A stretch of DNA of 64,000 bases from Ophioderma brevispina. Its lineage: Eukaryota; Echinodermata; Ophiuroidea; Amphilepidida; Ophiodermatidae. Below the pieces are notes generated by a model. The model worked only from the letters and a program-made list of their open reading frames with translations. It did not search any database and was not told the origin of the DNA. The number at the start of each line of letters is the position of its first letter. The first letter of the stretch is position 1. Shown here in pieces: positions 1 through 12,964 of the stretch. Both the position numbers and the translations under genes were made by a program. The stretch spans positions 124,001 to 188,000 of the forward strand of contig JAMKCH010049271.1 of NCBI GenBank assembly GCA_023653785.1, in the 5' to 3' direction.

Positions 1-3000
1 TTAGCTAAAATGTGATTGAGACTTATATTTTGGTGCAAATACAAACCTTTCATATAATAACGTATATCCACAACCCACTTTAAATACAAGCCTTTAATAT
101 AATAACCTACATCCACTATTCACTATATCAAATTTTACCGATTCCTGAAAAGTACGATATACAAGATGGAATAGTACCATATCATAATCCTATATTGAAT
201 CTGGGAATGTAACTGAAATTTTGAGTGAAGTCAATTTCGCTGAAATATCGTCAAAACGTAGGGCTTTCCCGTGTATAATGTGCTATAGAAGTTACCCGAT
301 TCACTCATGCATGACTTTTAACCAAATGTCCTCGTTCCCGTACCAATCGCTATTCAAATCAATTCAATACTCAACACCAAAATTATTGTGTTATTTGAGC
401 GCGCTATTTTAAATCGTTTCCTCTCGCATGTGCCGGTTTTTATTTTGAAAATCTTTAACAGACTTTAATATTCATCGCCAGTATGTGACAAGTACAAAGG
501 GTGGGGCCTCAATGTAGAACACAGACACTGTCCCTGACATGTTTTTTAAAGGTATTTGACACACAATGTAATTTCAAAATGCTACAAATATTAAGGGATT
601 TTTAGACGCTAGTACATTCAATATTAGATTAGTAACCGCCCTCGCTAAATACAGGTAAAATTGTCCACTGTATTACAAAGTGCAAGTGAACTTCACTCAT
701 TTTGTTTATTTCTATAGCTCCAAATAGGACTCACTATAGGATTAAGATACATTACTGTTTTCATGTTGTACCACTATTTATACTATTTATAGTACATTAT
801 ACAGATTATGTTCTTTTTTTGGCATTGCCAATGCCAATGCTGGTAAACTTATGCCAATTTTATCCTGAAGTATTTGATAGAAAACAACCATTCACAAAAT
901 ACGAATCTCTGATCGTGACCTATGTAAAGACATCCTCTATGTAACACAATATTGGGTGAACTAAAATAAATTATTTGTCGCATGGTAATTATATCTTGCT
1001 ATGTTTAAGTACATGATAATATCACAGAATTTGTCATGCAAATAAAGGTATTGTTAAGCATAATTTAAGGGCATGTGAGAGTGAATTTTACGATGGGCAC
1101 ATTCTACAAATTGGTACTACAAAATTCAACATATTCATTGTTGTCAACCGTTAAATTATCCTGTAGTATTCTGGTAGCATTTTACTTCATTCTGGTTGAA
1201 GTCTTTGGTGTTCAACAAGTCATCTCAAGGAAAAATTTTGTTCATTCAAAAGTAAATACACGATTCTGTTGGTTACAGTATCAAGGTTAACCGCGTGGTG
1301 TCCAAAAATAACACTCCTATTACTAGTGTTTTGGGGAGACTGTGGGATGTCTATTCGTCATGAAATAAATTTAAGAAAACAAGTCAAGTAGGTAATTTGA
1401 CAACTTAACATGAATAAATGAATATGCAATATACCGTGTAATACTGCGTGGGTTTAACGGTTTGACCCGTTTGTACCTAGGGTAACGCCACATAAGCCCA
1501 CATGTGTACACATTTTTCGCCCACGTAGTCGTATCAGGGTGTTGTTCACATTATCAAATATTTGCTAAGTGTAGAGTAAATGTCAAAATGTATTAAACCT
1601 TCAGAAGAAACTGAATTTAAACCAAAGGATTGTTTAAAGGGTTGCATTAATTGTGACAATATAGGAATAATTTAACAACAATCGCTGTTTGTTTTCAAAA
1701 TACAATAAAAATAACGATAGCATCTCGTATGGCGGTGACCAAGGTGTAAAATCCTTTACATATTCACGCCAACGCATCGGTATATTTTACTTTTTCATGA
1801 CAATGTTGTAATGGAGATTGAAAGTTTAGTTTCTTATTGGTGAATAATATCAGGTATTATGTGGTGTGCACTCTAGGTTTCACAAGAAAGTAGCATTATT
1901 ATTATTCCTATCTTCACATATTTGTAAAATGTACATATATATAATAAATTGTCAAAATTATAGACAAAATATTTTTATACCACACTGTATTTAGGTCTGC
2001 AATCGGAAATGTAAGAAATATTTCCAATGGTGGAGTTAATTGGACAATCGTCCAAGTCCAAGAGAGTAAGTTTGTATAGGCGAGTTATATTATTATATCT
2101 TTCTCTATATCAGCACTAGCACTCGATCATCTCATTTTGTCTTCAATACTTTTTGTACCTCGGTGCTTCTCCTATTTGCTTCTAGTAATGTAGAAGGCAA
2201 ACCGCTGTGTAATCAGATAGTGCTTTCCTTTATATGAAACAAAACTATTTCTATTGTATTTAGTAGCAGTATAATTCAATCTGGGGACCCCTCACTAAAA
2301 CCAAACTAAAAATGTATAGATTGATATGAAATTAAATTGCCTGCACAATTTTACTCATTTTGTATTTTCTGCTTGAATGTGTATGTAAATATAATATTAT
2401 CTACTGTTTTTCTATAATGTATTTTGTACAAATTGAGCAAAATTGTGAGCGGATGTTAAAGAAACAAAAGATTATTTATATGGGGGAGGACCGAAAGTGT
2501 TGCTAAATTTCCGGAATATTCAGGGGATCCCTTTTGTTTTTAAACTGTTGAATGACTGATTATCCTGATTGTGTGCATTAATTTTTAAGTTGTTTAGTAA
2601 TGTCTTTATATCAGTATCAACTCTACACAGATATCATTCTGACCGAAAAAAGTGCGCTAAGTATCATATAAGGTTTTGATAAAAATGTAAATAAATTTCC
2701 TTCTATATTAATTGTAAAAGCGTCACTTCTGGTTCATACCGAGCTCTATCTGATGTTGTCTCCAATTTTACCCTGATGTTTACATTTTTAAAGAGTACGA
2801 GAGAGATGGTTAACTATATTCTATGAGAAAAAAAGATTCCTTAAGCGTTATTACGAATGAGTTGTTAGCATTTAAGGGTAAGATGGTGAAAAAGTATGAA
2901 AATATCTGATTTTTTCCCTTTAACTTTCCTATAGTAGAAGATTTTAAACTTTCTTCATTGATGCGTCAAACTTTTTTATACTATAAGATGTTATTTTGTA

Positions 3001-3310
3001 TTGTTGTAAAAGGCACCTTAAACAGAGCAGATTTTAGTGTTTGTTGTCTATTCTAGGGATATATATGTAGTGACCATCAAGTATGGTTTCACAATACGGC
3101 AAAAATAATGATTACATATAATACAGTACTCCTAATCGATGTCTCATAAGATTCTCGAGCTTCAGCTCTTTAATGATTGCGTTTTAGCTCCTTCTCCGAA
3201 CAAATTGCGAGTCTTAATTAGCAGGACAACTACACCCAAAGATTTTGCTTTTAAATTTTAAATGAAATTAAGTTATAGGGTTACATGTAACAGACTATAA
3301 AATAAGTAAG
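1..3310. other. AT-rich stretch with no recognisable gene
   Basis: All frames are broken by frequent stops and no peptide resembles a known family. I find no long inverted or tandem repeat. It may be intergenic or intronic DNA. Confidence 0.6.
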
Positions 3311-3501
3311 CACTGGCGTAGCCAATAGGCGAGGGGAAAGGAGACAATGCCCCCTTAAAAAATGAGGTAAAGTCGAGAAATTTTGATGAAAAATCATGCA
3401 AAAACAGCTTTTTTTTAGACCTATTTATCCTCCGATTGGGACGGCTTTTCGCTTGACCGGGCTTTTGCATCTTCAGAACCACAAGGTTGCCTACGCCACT
3501 G
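3311..3501. mobile_element. Short TIR element (MITE-like), 191 bp
   Basis: The left end reads CACTGGCGTAGCCAA and the right end is the near reverse complement (TTGCCTACGCCACTG), giving imperfect inverted ends of about 14 bp. The interior is non-coding and includes a run of T. Ends of the type AGTGGCGTAGCCA are common on small DNA elements of aquatic animals; I recall this generally and could not check it. No clear target duplication flanks it (the 8 bp outside each end match at about 4 positions), so it is old or the edges are slightly off. Confidence 0.5.
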
Positions 3502-5020
3502 TATAAAGGGCCTCTTTTAGGTTGATGTTACACCTATTCATATCCTAATATTTGAATCAAATATCCAGGTTTTACTCCGGATTGCTGTAGTCAGGTGACA
3601 GTAAGGTCAATTTCCACACACTTTTCAGTGTATGTGCTCAAAAAGTCCATGCAAAAACTTCAAAGGAACATAAGTTTGGTTATTTTACCAGCATTTTCCC
3701 TTTTAACAAAATTAAAGGTTATTATGTACAAAAGAAAAAGACTGCTCCTATATGTCCTACTCGAAAAAGCGTTCGTTTTGAAATTGCTTGATTCTATTGT
3801 TATTCATTGCCTGTACATCATTCCATTATGGTTATCAAGGGAGTTCTATAGGGGCACCGACGAATACTGGTGCAAAAAAACTCGATGCTAGCGCAGCCGC
3901 TTCTCTTCGTTGAAACAGCGAGAGGAACGGGATTGAACATTCGCGCGTGGTAGTTGAGAGTTAATATAAGGCTTTAAGTTCTTTCTTCACAGAAATCACG
4001 TATGTTAAATGCAAATTAGATTTGCGCATGAATTTGTTGGATATTCTGTGAAAAGTCCCATATATTGGATGTAACTTTTATTTCAAGATTTGAATTTTCG
4101 AGAAAAAATGCAAACAAATGCCTTCAAACTTTCAATCTATGTGATATACCCTGGGAAAAGGTGTGATGTGCTTACGTGAAACGTCATAAGTGTCTTACAT
4201 GAGTTGATACAAAGTAAGATTATGTTTGCAAAATAATCCCCGCTTTCAATAATATATTGCTGACATTTTAAAAAAAAATTCCGACAACTTTTTCGGACAA
4301 TTTGAAAAATGACCTACACCAGAATTGGTATAATCCTTTATCAGAGAGTCAAAATTGAGGTGAAAGGAGTACGCCGACGTTGTTACTATGTGCGTGGCCT
4401 TCCGTTGACAGTGGGGTGATGAAAATGGGGGTTTTAACAGCCTTACATACGCGTCACCAGGGCTCGTCTCCCTAAAAAAAGGAGCGCCCTCTCGGGTCGT
4501 TGAGTAAGCTGAATAATTATGTATAGCTTGTGTGTTCTGGGTATCCTAAATCACACTAAAAACAGGGTATATATTTATTTGATAGATATGCCTGAAAATG
4601 AAAGCTAATGCCATAGGAATTCAGATTAGCTCTGTGGCTATGTTGAAGTTGTGTTCTGAAATTCAAGCGCATAATTTAAGACATGGTCAGGCATCAAAGT
4701 CTGTTAAATTGAACGGTTTATTAAAAATGGATATCGCTTCCAGGGATTGTATCATCCAAGCTATCCCTGTAACCTTTTCCAGTTTATACGTCACAATTTG
4801 TTGTTCACTGTCATGCATGCTGACATCTATTCAATTACCCGATTCCACCTGTTTTCCAAAATTATCCTTGTTAACTGGGCTCGTTCAGGTGAAGGATTCT
4901 CTTTCAATCTAAAAATATTGAGCAAATAAGGCAATTATTCTCATATTGTTCAGTAAAATTTTTAGTAAATCTTACGTATTGTTCTAGGTAGGATTTACTC
5001 AAATTTGACTGCGATTTTAC
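3502..5020. other. No gene seen
   Basis: AT-rich sequence with short accidental reading frames only. A GC-richer patch near 3885-3950 holds nothing I can name. Confidence 0.5.
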
Positions 5021-5053
5021 ATAATACATAATGGTATACCCATTATGTATTAT
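5021..5053. repeat. Small hairpin
   Basis: Arms ATAATACATAATGG and its complement CCATTATGTATTAT are separated by about 5 bases. It lies 10 bp from a longer palindrome and the two together form an AT-rich structured block. Confidence 0.6.
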
Positions 5054-5063
5054 TATTATAGTA

Positions 5064-5130
5064 AACACTAAAAATTTTTGACTAAATTATAGTATTATAA
5101 TACTCTAATTTAGTCAAAATTTTTAGTGTT
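5064..5130. repeat. 67-bp near-perfect palindrome
   Basis: The left arm (5064-5089, beginning AACACTAAAAATTTTTGAC) and right arm (5106-5130) are complementary with one base of difference. The 16 bases between them are themselves almost palindromic (AGTATTATAATACT), so nearly the whole block can fold back or form a cruciform. It may be a very short fold-back element or a replication-derived inversion. Confidence 0.75.
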
Positions 5131-5970
5131 CTAAAAACATATTTTATGACACGATAAACAAAAATGTCAGCAATATTTAATTTGATCTTTAAAATTGCAA
5201 TATTTGACTTCAAACCTTTTAAAATTGGACACCTAGTTACCGAGTCACGAGTAATTTTTTGACGATATGAATTATAATGTGCTATCTTTGGTACTATGGG
5301 CAATTGCGAGGCGTTAACACGAAGCCACCGAAAAATGTCATGTAGGTTTCCTCTAGATCTCCTATTTTTAAAGAAATTGAATAACAGCAAGCGCCCATCA
5401 TAACCACACGCCTCGTAAATAGTTAAGTCAGTCCTATTAGGAGTTTTGAAATGCTATCTCAGAGACTGTTTAAAATTATTTTATTCATTAAGTATTACAT
5501 GCATCATTTGTGTAACGAGCTAGGAATACCCTTACCTTTCTGTCAAATGCGCGAATTATAAGGTTACATAAAATTATAAGGTTACATCAACTTTGATATC
5601 AAATTATCGAAGATACATTCAAGTGATTTATTACACACTTTTCTTCAATTACGCGGTAGTATTCTCTAGGAGAATTACTCTGTTTTAGAATTACGAAATA
5701 ACGAGCCGGCACCGGTTACTTATTGTTTGAACCTATGCAAGAAACAAATCTGACTAGGGTTTATTTCATAGTCATTCGCGATTAGGGAATAATTGCCGAA
5801 ATCGTAGAGAGCAACACGTATGCACAACTGAAATTAAATGCCCAGAATTATTTATTTAAATACAAGAGTTTTACTAGGGGAATTGTTAGAGCGCCTTATT
5901 AGGAACGTGATTCAATGTGTGAGAACCTATTTAATTTTAACGGTACCTATAAACCCATACGCATTGTTAA
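5131..5970. other. No gene seen
   Basis: AT-rich with a short direct duplication near 5558-5586 (ATTATAAGGTTACAT twice). No coding signal. Confidence 0.5.
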
Positions 5971-6306
5971 AGGTGCGTGTTCCGATCGTCTTTGGGACCC
6001 CCCTGATTTACCCGGAAGTAGTATCGATTTTGATATCAGATGAAAGGCCGTATTTTTCTCATTGTCGTCCTGAAATTTGAGCCCTCGAATCCATTTCATT
6101 CCCAAGATATAAACAAAAAACCGCCGTTTTAGTGGTTAACCACTTTTAATAGCACAGTATTGAATAGGTCTTTGCAACATGCATTATTGCGTCTACCATC
6201 AAAACCGCAAGTTTGTTTCCCACGGTACTTGATGGGGTGTATGTGCAAGTGCCAGGCTCTCATATCAAGTAGAGAACACAATACACATAAATCGGAACAA
6301 CCACCT
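5971..6306. mobile_element. TTAA-flanked MITE, family 1, diverged copy
   Basis: TTAA occurs at 5967-5970 and again at 6307-6310. The element begins AGGTGCGTGTTCCGAT and ends in ACCACCT, matching the ends of the better copy at 13120-13466. Internal blocks also match in order: a GGGACCCC...CCGGAAGT segment followed by TTGATATC and TATTTTTCTCATT (about 5990-6060), a TTAGTGGTTAACCACT palindrome (6130-6145) and the final AAATCGG block. Precise TTAA duplication is characteristic of piggyBac-type transposition, so this is probably a non-autonomous relative. It codes for nothing. Confidence 0.65.
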
Positions 6307-6638
6307 TTAATATGTTCTCCTTTTTAAACAATTATCTATTGGAAGAGGGTAATTAGGCGACTCGACGAATTCGTCACCGTTTACCAATGGAGTCCAAGTT
6401 CGATTTTAGGTCGTGTCGTGACTTGAAGTAAATTTAGTTTTTCGATCTGTACACGCTCTCGCGGGCTTTTTTTCGGCTATTCCGGTTTTCGACTGCATCT
6501 AATAAGCTTTAATATCTGACAAATTCTTGAATAATTTAGTTTATCACAGATGTGAGAAACACATACATGCAGACGCTGGTGATTACACATCGCTTTTATA
6601 ACCTGTTGGGTCAAAGATTTGAATCTTGAATTTTGGGT

Positions 6639-6724
6639 TCGCATGCGTATAAATCAATCCGCGTTTGCGTACGTATAATGCTGCGAGTTTAAGTAAACGC
6701 AAGCTTTGCTACGCATGCGTAATG
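6639..6724. repeat. Fold-back sequence, ~86 bp
   Basis: TTCGCATGCGTA on the left pairs with TACGCATGCGTAA on the right, and inside them GCGTTTGC pairs with GCAAGC/AAACGC. The unpaired centre is about 30 bases. Confidence 0.55.
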
Positions 6725-8026
6725 AGATCAGTCTCAAGTTATCAACTTGAAATTGCAGTCAGTATAGGATAGCACTCGTCAAATCCTCAGTGCCCCGATT
6801 CAGATAAATTAATAATAGATCTTGAACTTTGAAACTTAAAACAAACAAATAAACGAAAAACAAACAATTATTATTCCCTTCAAAGAATTCACCAAAGAAC
6901 GCCTAGAATTTGATTCAAATAATCACGGATAACATCCCAAAAAGGTTTACTGTATAAAATTGGCCTAGGGGACACGCGTGTACGCATTCTACCAAAGTCG
7001 TTATCAATATCATAACTGTCGAATAGTTTTAGTCCCAAAGAGATGAAAATGTTGTTACAGTAGATAAATTATTGTTCTATAGTGGTGCCTGTTAATTCAA
7101 TATTAGATTATGCACAGCTCTATAAATATCCGATAGAATTTTGTTTTTAAAAGAAAGGAGTTTCTGGAAAATAGCACCGGCTGGTTTAACTTTCTATGCA
7201 AAAAGAGGTAGTAAATCTGATATTGTGTATGATTATATGCCTCGGATACTGTACAGTTCTCTAAACAATGATTGTGAAACTAATTTGGACGGGGCTTCAC
7301 GCGATGTAAAAACAAAACGTAACAAAATTGAATGATAGATATTCTTGGAATATGAAACGTATTTTTCTAAGATCTTGGGATAAAAATTTCTTTGTCAGTG
7401 GATGTTAGTGTTAAACCGGTTATTACGTTCATAACAAACAGCTAATCAAGTGCCTTGACTGGGTTTTGTGGTGTGGATATGGATTAAATCGAGCACCTAG
7501 ATTTATTGGCGTAGTTGGGAGTACGTCTAATTCCTTTGCATTTTTGAAAAAAAAAAATCGTATGTCGACGGTTGATTCCAGAATCGATTCCATTATCTGT
7601 AAAGGGAGATTTTAGTACATCGTTCTGTTGGAGACATTGTTCCATCGGTTATCCGGGATTGCGATCTCGTAGAACAGGTGCTGCTAACTTAGCTCTGTCT
7701 TCTGACTGGAAATGACTTTTAAAAAGTAAATGTGGTGCCTAAATAAAATAGAAAAAAGAATGCATAAAACAATGAACTTGCAATATGTCGAAAAAAATAT
7801 TTTCCCTTTGGATTTATAAGAAAGTAAATTAATATTAATTACAAACTATGAATAACTTTACGGTTACCAAACATTACAACCTGGGATTTTGATTGGAATT
7901 GTGTTCCATACGATACTTTACAATTGACCGAGCTTGTTGATTTTGATCATCCTACACACCATGTTAATACAAAAAGTAGTTTATCATCATGAATCTGTTA
8001 CCTCGAAGAGAGGTTTTAGTTAATTA
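6725..8026. other. No gene seen
   Basis: AT-rich, stops in all frames. No repeat or recognisable peptide found. Confidence 0.5.
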
Positions 8027-8216
8027 CAGGGTTGGGAAAGTTATGGCCCGCGGGCTGCATGAGGCCCGTCAGACTTTTCCCTGCGGCTTCCTAATCGAAA
8101 CAAGAAGCAGAAGTGGTTCATGTGAACAAGAATCATATGAAAACTGAACGGTCAAATGGGTTATCGTGTTACCTATCAGGTAAAATCATTTTGGTTCATT
8201 AACTCTTCAAACCCTG
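8027..8216. mobile_element. hAT-like TIR fragment or MITE, 190 bp
   Basis: The left end reads CAGGGTTGGGAAAGTTATGG followed by CCCGCGGGC and GGCCCG. CAGGGnnGGnnAA with a GGCCCGCGGGC block resembles the ends of animal hAT transposons. The right end, read on the other strand, is CAGGGTTTGAAGAGTTAATG, a clear imperfect partner over 20 bp. No 8-bp target duplication is visible (GTTAATTA versus CAGCCTAA), so the copy is decayed or one end is displaced. Confidence 0.5.
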
Positions 8217-8773
8217 CAGCCTAAATTATTAGTGAAGTTATAATTTGCTTAAACAAGAATCGATCGCGTCAAACTCCAACAACATATATAGCGCGGCCCG
8301 TGCACCATCACATGGATGGTACTTAAAATGATGGATTGATTTCATCACTTTCGCACAGCTATTTAGCATGCGTATCGCGCACGTGCCTCTGAAACGCTGC
8401 GAGGCAGTGGACTTACCGCATGTATGACAGCTAAAAGACATCATTCCAACTTCCGGACAAGTCTAAATAGGGCCCAGTGCGCTAGAAAGGTTACCCGCTT
8501 CTGGGTTAATTGCTTGTAAATCTAAATGCCTGAAGGAGTAGACAGATCTGTTGTTATGGAAAAAGATGTATAACTCTGCATGCTTGATGGAAACATCCCT
8601 CTCGAAGAGCATCAGAGCTGGTGAACACGCTCAACTTCAGGAAACTATAAACATATTTCGATTTTTTTGTGGGCACATGATACGCTTTTTTTATTTGGTG
8701 TGATTTTTCACTAAACGTTATAACTCGCTAATGACGTTAGCAAGCTCATTACTAAATTGGCTTTTTGAATGCA
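8217..8773. other. No gene seen
   Basis: Short accidental reading frames only. No repeat found apart from the fold-back that follows. Confidence 0.4.
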
Positions 8774-8856
8774 GATCTGTTTCGTAAAGGCCGTAAGGCG
8801 TCACTCCCAGAAGTCAACACAGAATGATGTAAAATTAACGGCTTACGAAACCGATC
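8774..8856. repeat. Fold-back sequence, 83 bp
   Basis: Left arm GATCTGTTTCGTAAAGGCCG (8774-8793) pairs with the right arm 8835-8856, whose complement starts GATCGGTTTCGTAAGCCG. The centre is about 38 bases. No coding content. Confidence 0.6.
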
Positions 8857-10227
8857 CCGTAAAAGCAATACGTAGTTTCAAGTTTAAAATTTATATTTTT
8901 ACATAAGCTCCTATTATATAATTTCAAAGTATATATAACTCCATCATGTTTTAATAAGGGGAGTACTAACATTTTAAACTAGTGGCGTATAAAAAAACCA
9001 ATGCTCATTTCCACCGCAAAGGTATTGGACGTAACTTCTTTCACCATTAGAAACAAGGTAACTCCTCTTCATTTAAGTCATTATGTCACATTATGCTTGC
9101 TGTACGTGATTGTTCATAAATACTTTGAAACGAAGGCGTTGGTCTATGAATACCCACAAAAATCTTTTGTGATGATTGGACTTTTTAAAATCTATTTTCA
9201 AAATAATGTCACCAGTCCTATACCATATTATCTGTTACAAATCAAGGTATCTCTGAACATTCAAGTAAATATGCCGAAACTGTAGGTGCTACCGTCGTGT
9301 GAAATGCGACATTTTCTAAAATCTCAAATACTAGCTTTTATAATCATAACAGTCTTGTTATTTAGCAAGACTAATGCGATGATATTTAAAAAATCTTTTT
9401 CCTATTTTGTTTTTTGTTTTGTAAAGAGAAAAAAATCATCAGCTGCTTTGGACCCTTTCAAGTGATAAACCAAAGATACAGTATATCAAATTGTATCTTC
9501 TACAGCTTTATGGAAAAGAAGATACCCATTTAATTATATGTGCTAACTTGTTTTAGTGTAAGAATAAAAGGAGATAGTAGACTCGATAACATTATTCAAG
9601 TATTTCAAGATGGCCTATACTCCCAAAAGCGATTCGCTTTGGTACCTGTGTTTATATAGAAAGCCAAGCTTTTAAGATACGTAAAATGTCATCGCGATAT
9701 AGCTGATGAGAACATAGAGTCTGCAAAAATTACCTGCTTTTACCGCTATTTCATCTCATTTGGGCTATCAATAATAAAGCTTAAACAACCAAGATTTATA
9801 CTTAGAATATAGTATGTCGATCATTGTGCATTAATAAGATATTAACGCATTAATACCATTCGTACGACGCAATAGTAGGAGAATGTGCCAGTGAGATAAC
9901 ATTATACGAGTGTCTGCATTTATGAAAGATCAATTGTAGTGTTGTATTTTGATGAAAACAAGGTATAGGTCCAGGGTTTACACGTTTACTCATTATGTTC
10001 TGCTCTGATATGATGTTTAAATAAAATATTTGAAAGAAAAGTAGTTATTTTTAATTTGTACTGGTGTGTTTGCATTAATTATCATTAAAAATCCAATATC
10101 TGTCGCACTGTTTGAATACAATGGTAAAATATGACAAACAATAGTGATGATTTGAAATGATTCTGTTCACATTACATTCCATTCAGTTATAGTTTCATGT
10201 TATCATATCTGAAATATATGCATTTAT
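8857..10227. other. No gene seen
   Basis: AT-rich. A minor palindrome AAAGCGATTCGCTTT occurs near 9627. No coding signal. Confidence 0.5.
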
Positions 10228-10796
10228 TAGTGCCGTCTTTTATAATGGAAGCAGCTACCAAAAGTACAAACTATTATTGGTCGCCGCCCAATCAAGTCCG
10301 TTGCACCAAAATTGTCAACGTTACTGTCCAGAAAATACATTGCTTGTCTCAATAAGCACTTTTGGAGTTCAGACAGCGCATGCGTAGACGGAAAATGGTA
10401 TACTTCCGATTCAGGATGAGTATCTGAAAATGCATTGAGCAGTGAATAACTCGAATTTGAGCAAAAGTGAAAGCATTAGATGCAATTGTAAATCTTACCT
10501 GCATTTCTATACTTCCCAGCGCAAGCTTACAAGTGTTACTTTACTATCGCAATGACATAGCAGCTGTGTATTTGCAGCTTTACTCATGAAGGGGGCCGCC
10601 ATTCAAGTTGTACAGGGATCGCCACCTACCGGAAGTATATTATTCCAGCTGACCTTTGACACTGCGCATGCGATGTCTGAACTCCAAAAGGGCTTTTTAA
10701 AACAAATGTATATGATAGTAATGTTGATCAACAGAGGCAAGAGATTGGCATAGCCAATAGATATGCTTTGACAAACCACTATACTGTTCAACGGTG
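10228..10796. mobile_element. Inverted-repeat element with ~180-bp diverged arms
   Basis: The left arm (about 10230-10420) and right arm (about 10615-10796) are complementary with many mismatches. The clearest blocks are TTTTGGAGTTCAGACA plus CGCATGCG, the ATACTTCCG block, and the AACnTTACTnTC and TACATT blocks. The centre (about 10430-10610) is unique. It is probably a non-autonomous TIR element or two inverted copies of one repeat. It ends directly against the TA-flanked element at 10799. Confidence 0.6.
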
Positions 10797-10798
10797 TA

Positions 10799-11660
10799 GT
10801 GTGGGTTGCACGGTTGGTGTGTATTCCCGAAGGATTTTCATGCTAAATTGATTTTGTTGCTGTTTGGGTTTCAATAGGACCTAAACTGTCAGAAAATGAT
10901 GGGGTGCAAATTTTCGGACTGATGCCCCCTTCTTCAGGGGGAAAATGTTAGTACAGGGGAAAAAATAAAATCGAGTCAAATTGTGTTTTAAAAAAATATA
11001 TATTTGCCTAGGTTCCAACTTTTAGTTAAAGCGGTATAGCCCCGTAATGGTTCAAGGTCACCTTGGGGGTAAATGCTCCGATGTTGTTGAAAGTGGTGTC
11101 AAATGATTCCTTGTGTCATACTGAAACAGAAAATGCATTTTAATTGATTTTTTAAATCACCATTGCGACATCCAGGGAAAGTTCTGGTGACCCCCATAGA
11201 CCATGCAGACCCTTGCGACATTTTGCTATGTAATTAGCCAACCAAATGTCACACACTGTAAAATAATACATTTTTGGATCCTGTCAGGCAATACAAACAA
11301 CTTATAACCAGTTTCAACAAAATCTGAGCATTGGGTAAATTTTACCCCAGGATGACCTTGAAAGCATATGGGGTGATAGCGCTTTAACTAAAGGTCGGAA
11401 CCTAGGCAAATATATACTTTTTCTAATCCTTATAAGGAGACGAACATGTTAATGTACATTAAAACACAATTTGACTCGATTTTAATTTTATTGTTTTCCC
11501 TTGTAGTAACATTTCCCCCTGAGGAAGGGGGCAGCAGTCCGAAAATTTGCACCCCATCATTTTCTGACTGTCTGGTCCCTATTGAATGAAAAACAGCAAG
11601 AAAATCAACTTTAGCACCAAAATCCTACGGGAACTGTTTCATTGACATACCAACCCACAC
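10799..11660. mobile_element. TA-flanked MITE with ~260-300-bp inverted ends, 862 bp
   Basis: The element starts GTGTGGGTTG and ends CAACCCACAC, with TA on both sides (10797-10798 and 11661-11662). The inverted ends are long. Paired blocks include the GATGGGGTGCAAATTTTCGG block, a CCCCCTTC/GAAGGGGG hairpin, the CGAGTCAAATTGTGTTTTAA block, TTTGCCTAGGTTCC, and a GGTCACC/AGGTCAT block. The arms run about 10799-11062 and 11350-11660, leaving a ~290-bp centre. A TA duplication points to Tc1/mariner-like mobilisation. There is no transposase frame, so it is non-autonomous. Confidence 0.8.
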
Positions 11661-11929
11661 TATGTTCTTGTACTGTATGGAATGTATGGAAAAATCACCC
11701 TCCTGTGACAGTATCGCGTTAGACGTTTATGGTTCTACAACCTTCCCAAGGAACAAGGAGCTACGTTGTGGACCTTTCAAAGTGACAATATCTGAAAAAC
11801 AGTAAATTTTGTGACTTTAGGCTTTTACAACATTCACACACACTATCGCGTGACCTTTGCAAAGAAAAATCAATTCTGTGGTTAATGAAATCATTCAACA
11901 CAACGTAAACGCATTTATAGCTACATTAA

Positions 11930-12288
11930 AGGCTGACTGAGGGATTTTGAAATATAATTTTTGGTATATAATAATTAAAAATAGTCAACTAGAACTAAAG
12001 ATATTCACATAAAATGCGCAATTCCGAAGTTTGAGATGAATAGGGTTTTTCGTTTTGATCCTGTAAACATATATGTATTGTATAGCAGTGTCACAGGATA
12101 CTGTGTGTTTAACAAAAAAAAAACGGATCCGGAAGTTTGTAGCAAAGTTGTGATTTTTCTATTTGAAAGACATTGATTTGAGCTTAGCTATTTCACACAG
12201 TGGTTGAACAAGGATTATTTATTTGCAAAAAACACAATTTGTTTGAAAAGTTTTGGGTGCCATCCTCGGTAAATCTCTGAGTCAGCCT
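11930..12288. mobile_element. TTAA-flanked MITE, family 2, 359 bp
   Basis: TTAA is present at 11926-11929 and 12289-12292. The ends are AGGCTGACTGAGGGATTT and, on the other strand, AGGCTGACTCAGAGATTT. The interior is AT-rich and non-coding. The exact TTAA duplication suggests piggyBac-type mobilisation. The end sequence differs from the other TTAA families in this window. Confidence 0.7.
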
Positions 12289-12292
12289 TTAA

Positions 12293-12964
12293 CTCTCAAA
12301 ACATTCTAATCGTATTTACTTCAATGGTATTCAATATAACAGGTGAGTTAAATATTACTGACTTTTGAGCGCTCTTGGTTTGGATACAAAGGGAAACAAA
12401 CGTCTTTGCACTCTCTTTGTAAACACGAACGGCCAGATTATCTTAGTTCGTTCATGAAACAGGTGAATCGGGCCACATATTCTGCCTCCTCTCCCAAGTG
12501 ATCGACGATGTCCAAAACTTTTCCTCCGGTGACACGATGGTTGAATATATTACAACCACTGTGTGCATGAGCCCACTGATCTCTATACAATGGATTGGCT
12601 ACGCAACAGTAATAGCATTCAAGAGACACCTGTTTAACAGAAGTGCCCATTTTAGAGGCATGTCATCCCACACGCGCGCCACTTCAAATACAATGAGCTC
12701 ACTGAATTGGCTTGATTCTGTAGTCGCTTATCCACATTTCAATGGGAACACATTTTGTGTAAATGACTGGCTCTTGTAACCACCTGCTTGGGCTCTTTTT
12801 GGATTACCAATATGGCCGTCAGTGCCTCAAGTACCAGGTTTCCAATCCATCGTATGGAGATCAGTGCATGAGCCTTATTCCGTAGGACTACTTGAAATAT
12901 CACAGCGGTAAGTCTATTATGGAACAGCGGCTTCTAAACTCAACCACCGGTTGCTTGTCTGTTC
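12293..12964. other. No gene seen
   Basis: Overlapping short frames on both strands near 12440-12780 mirror each other and lack family resemblance. No repeat was recognised. Confidence 0.4.
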
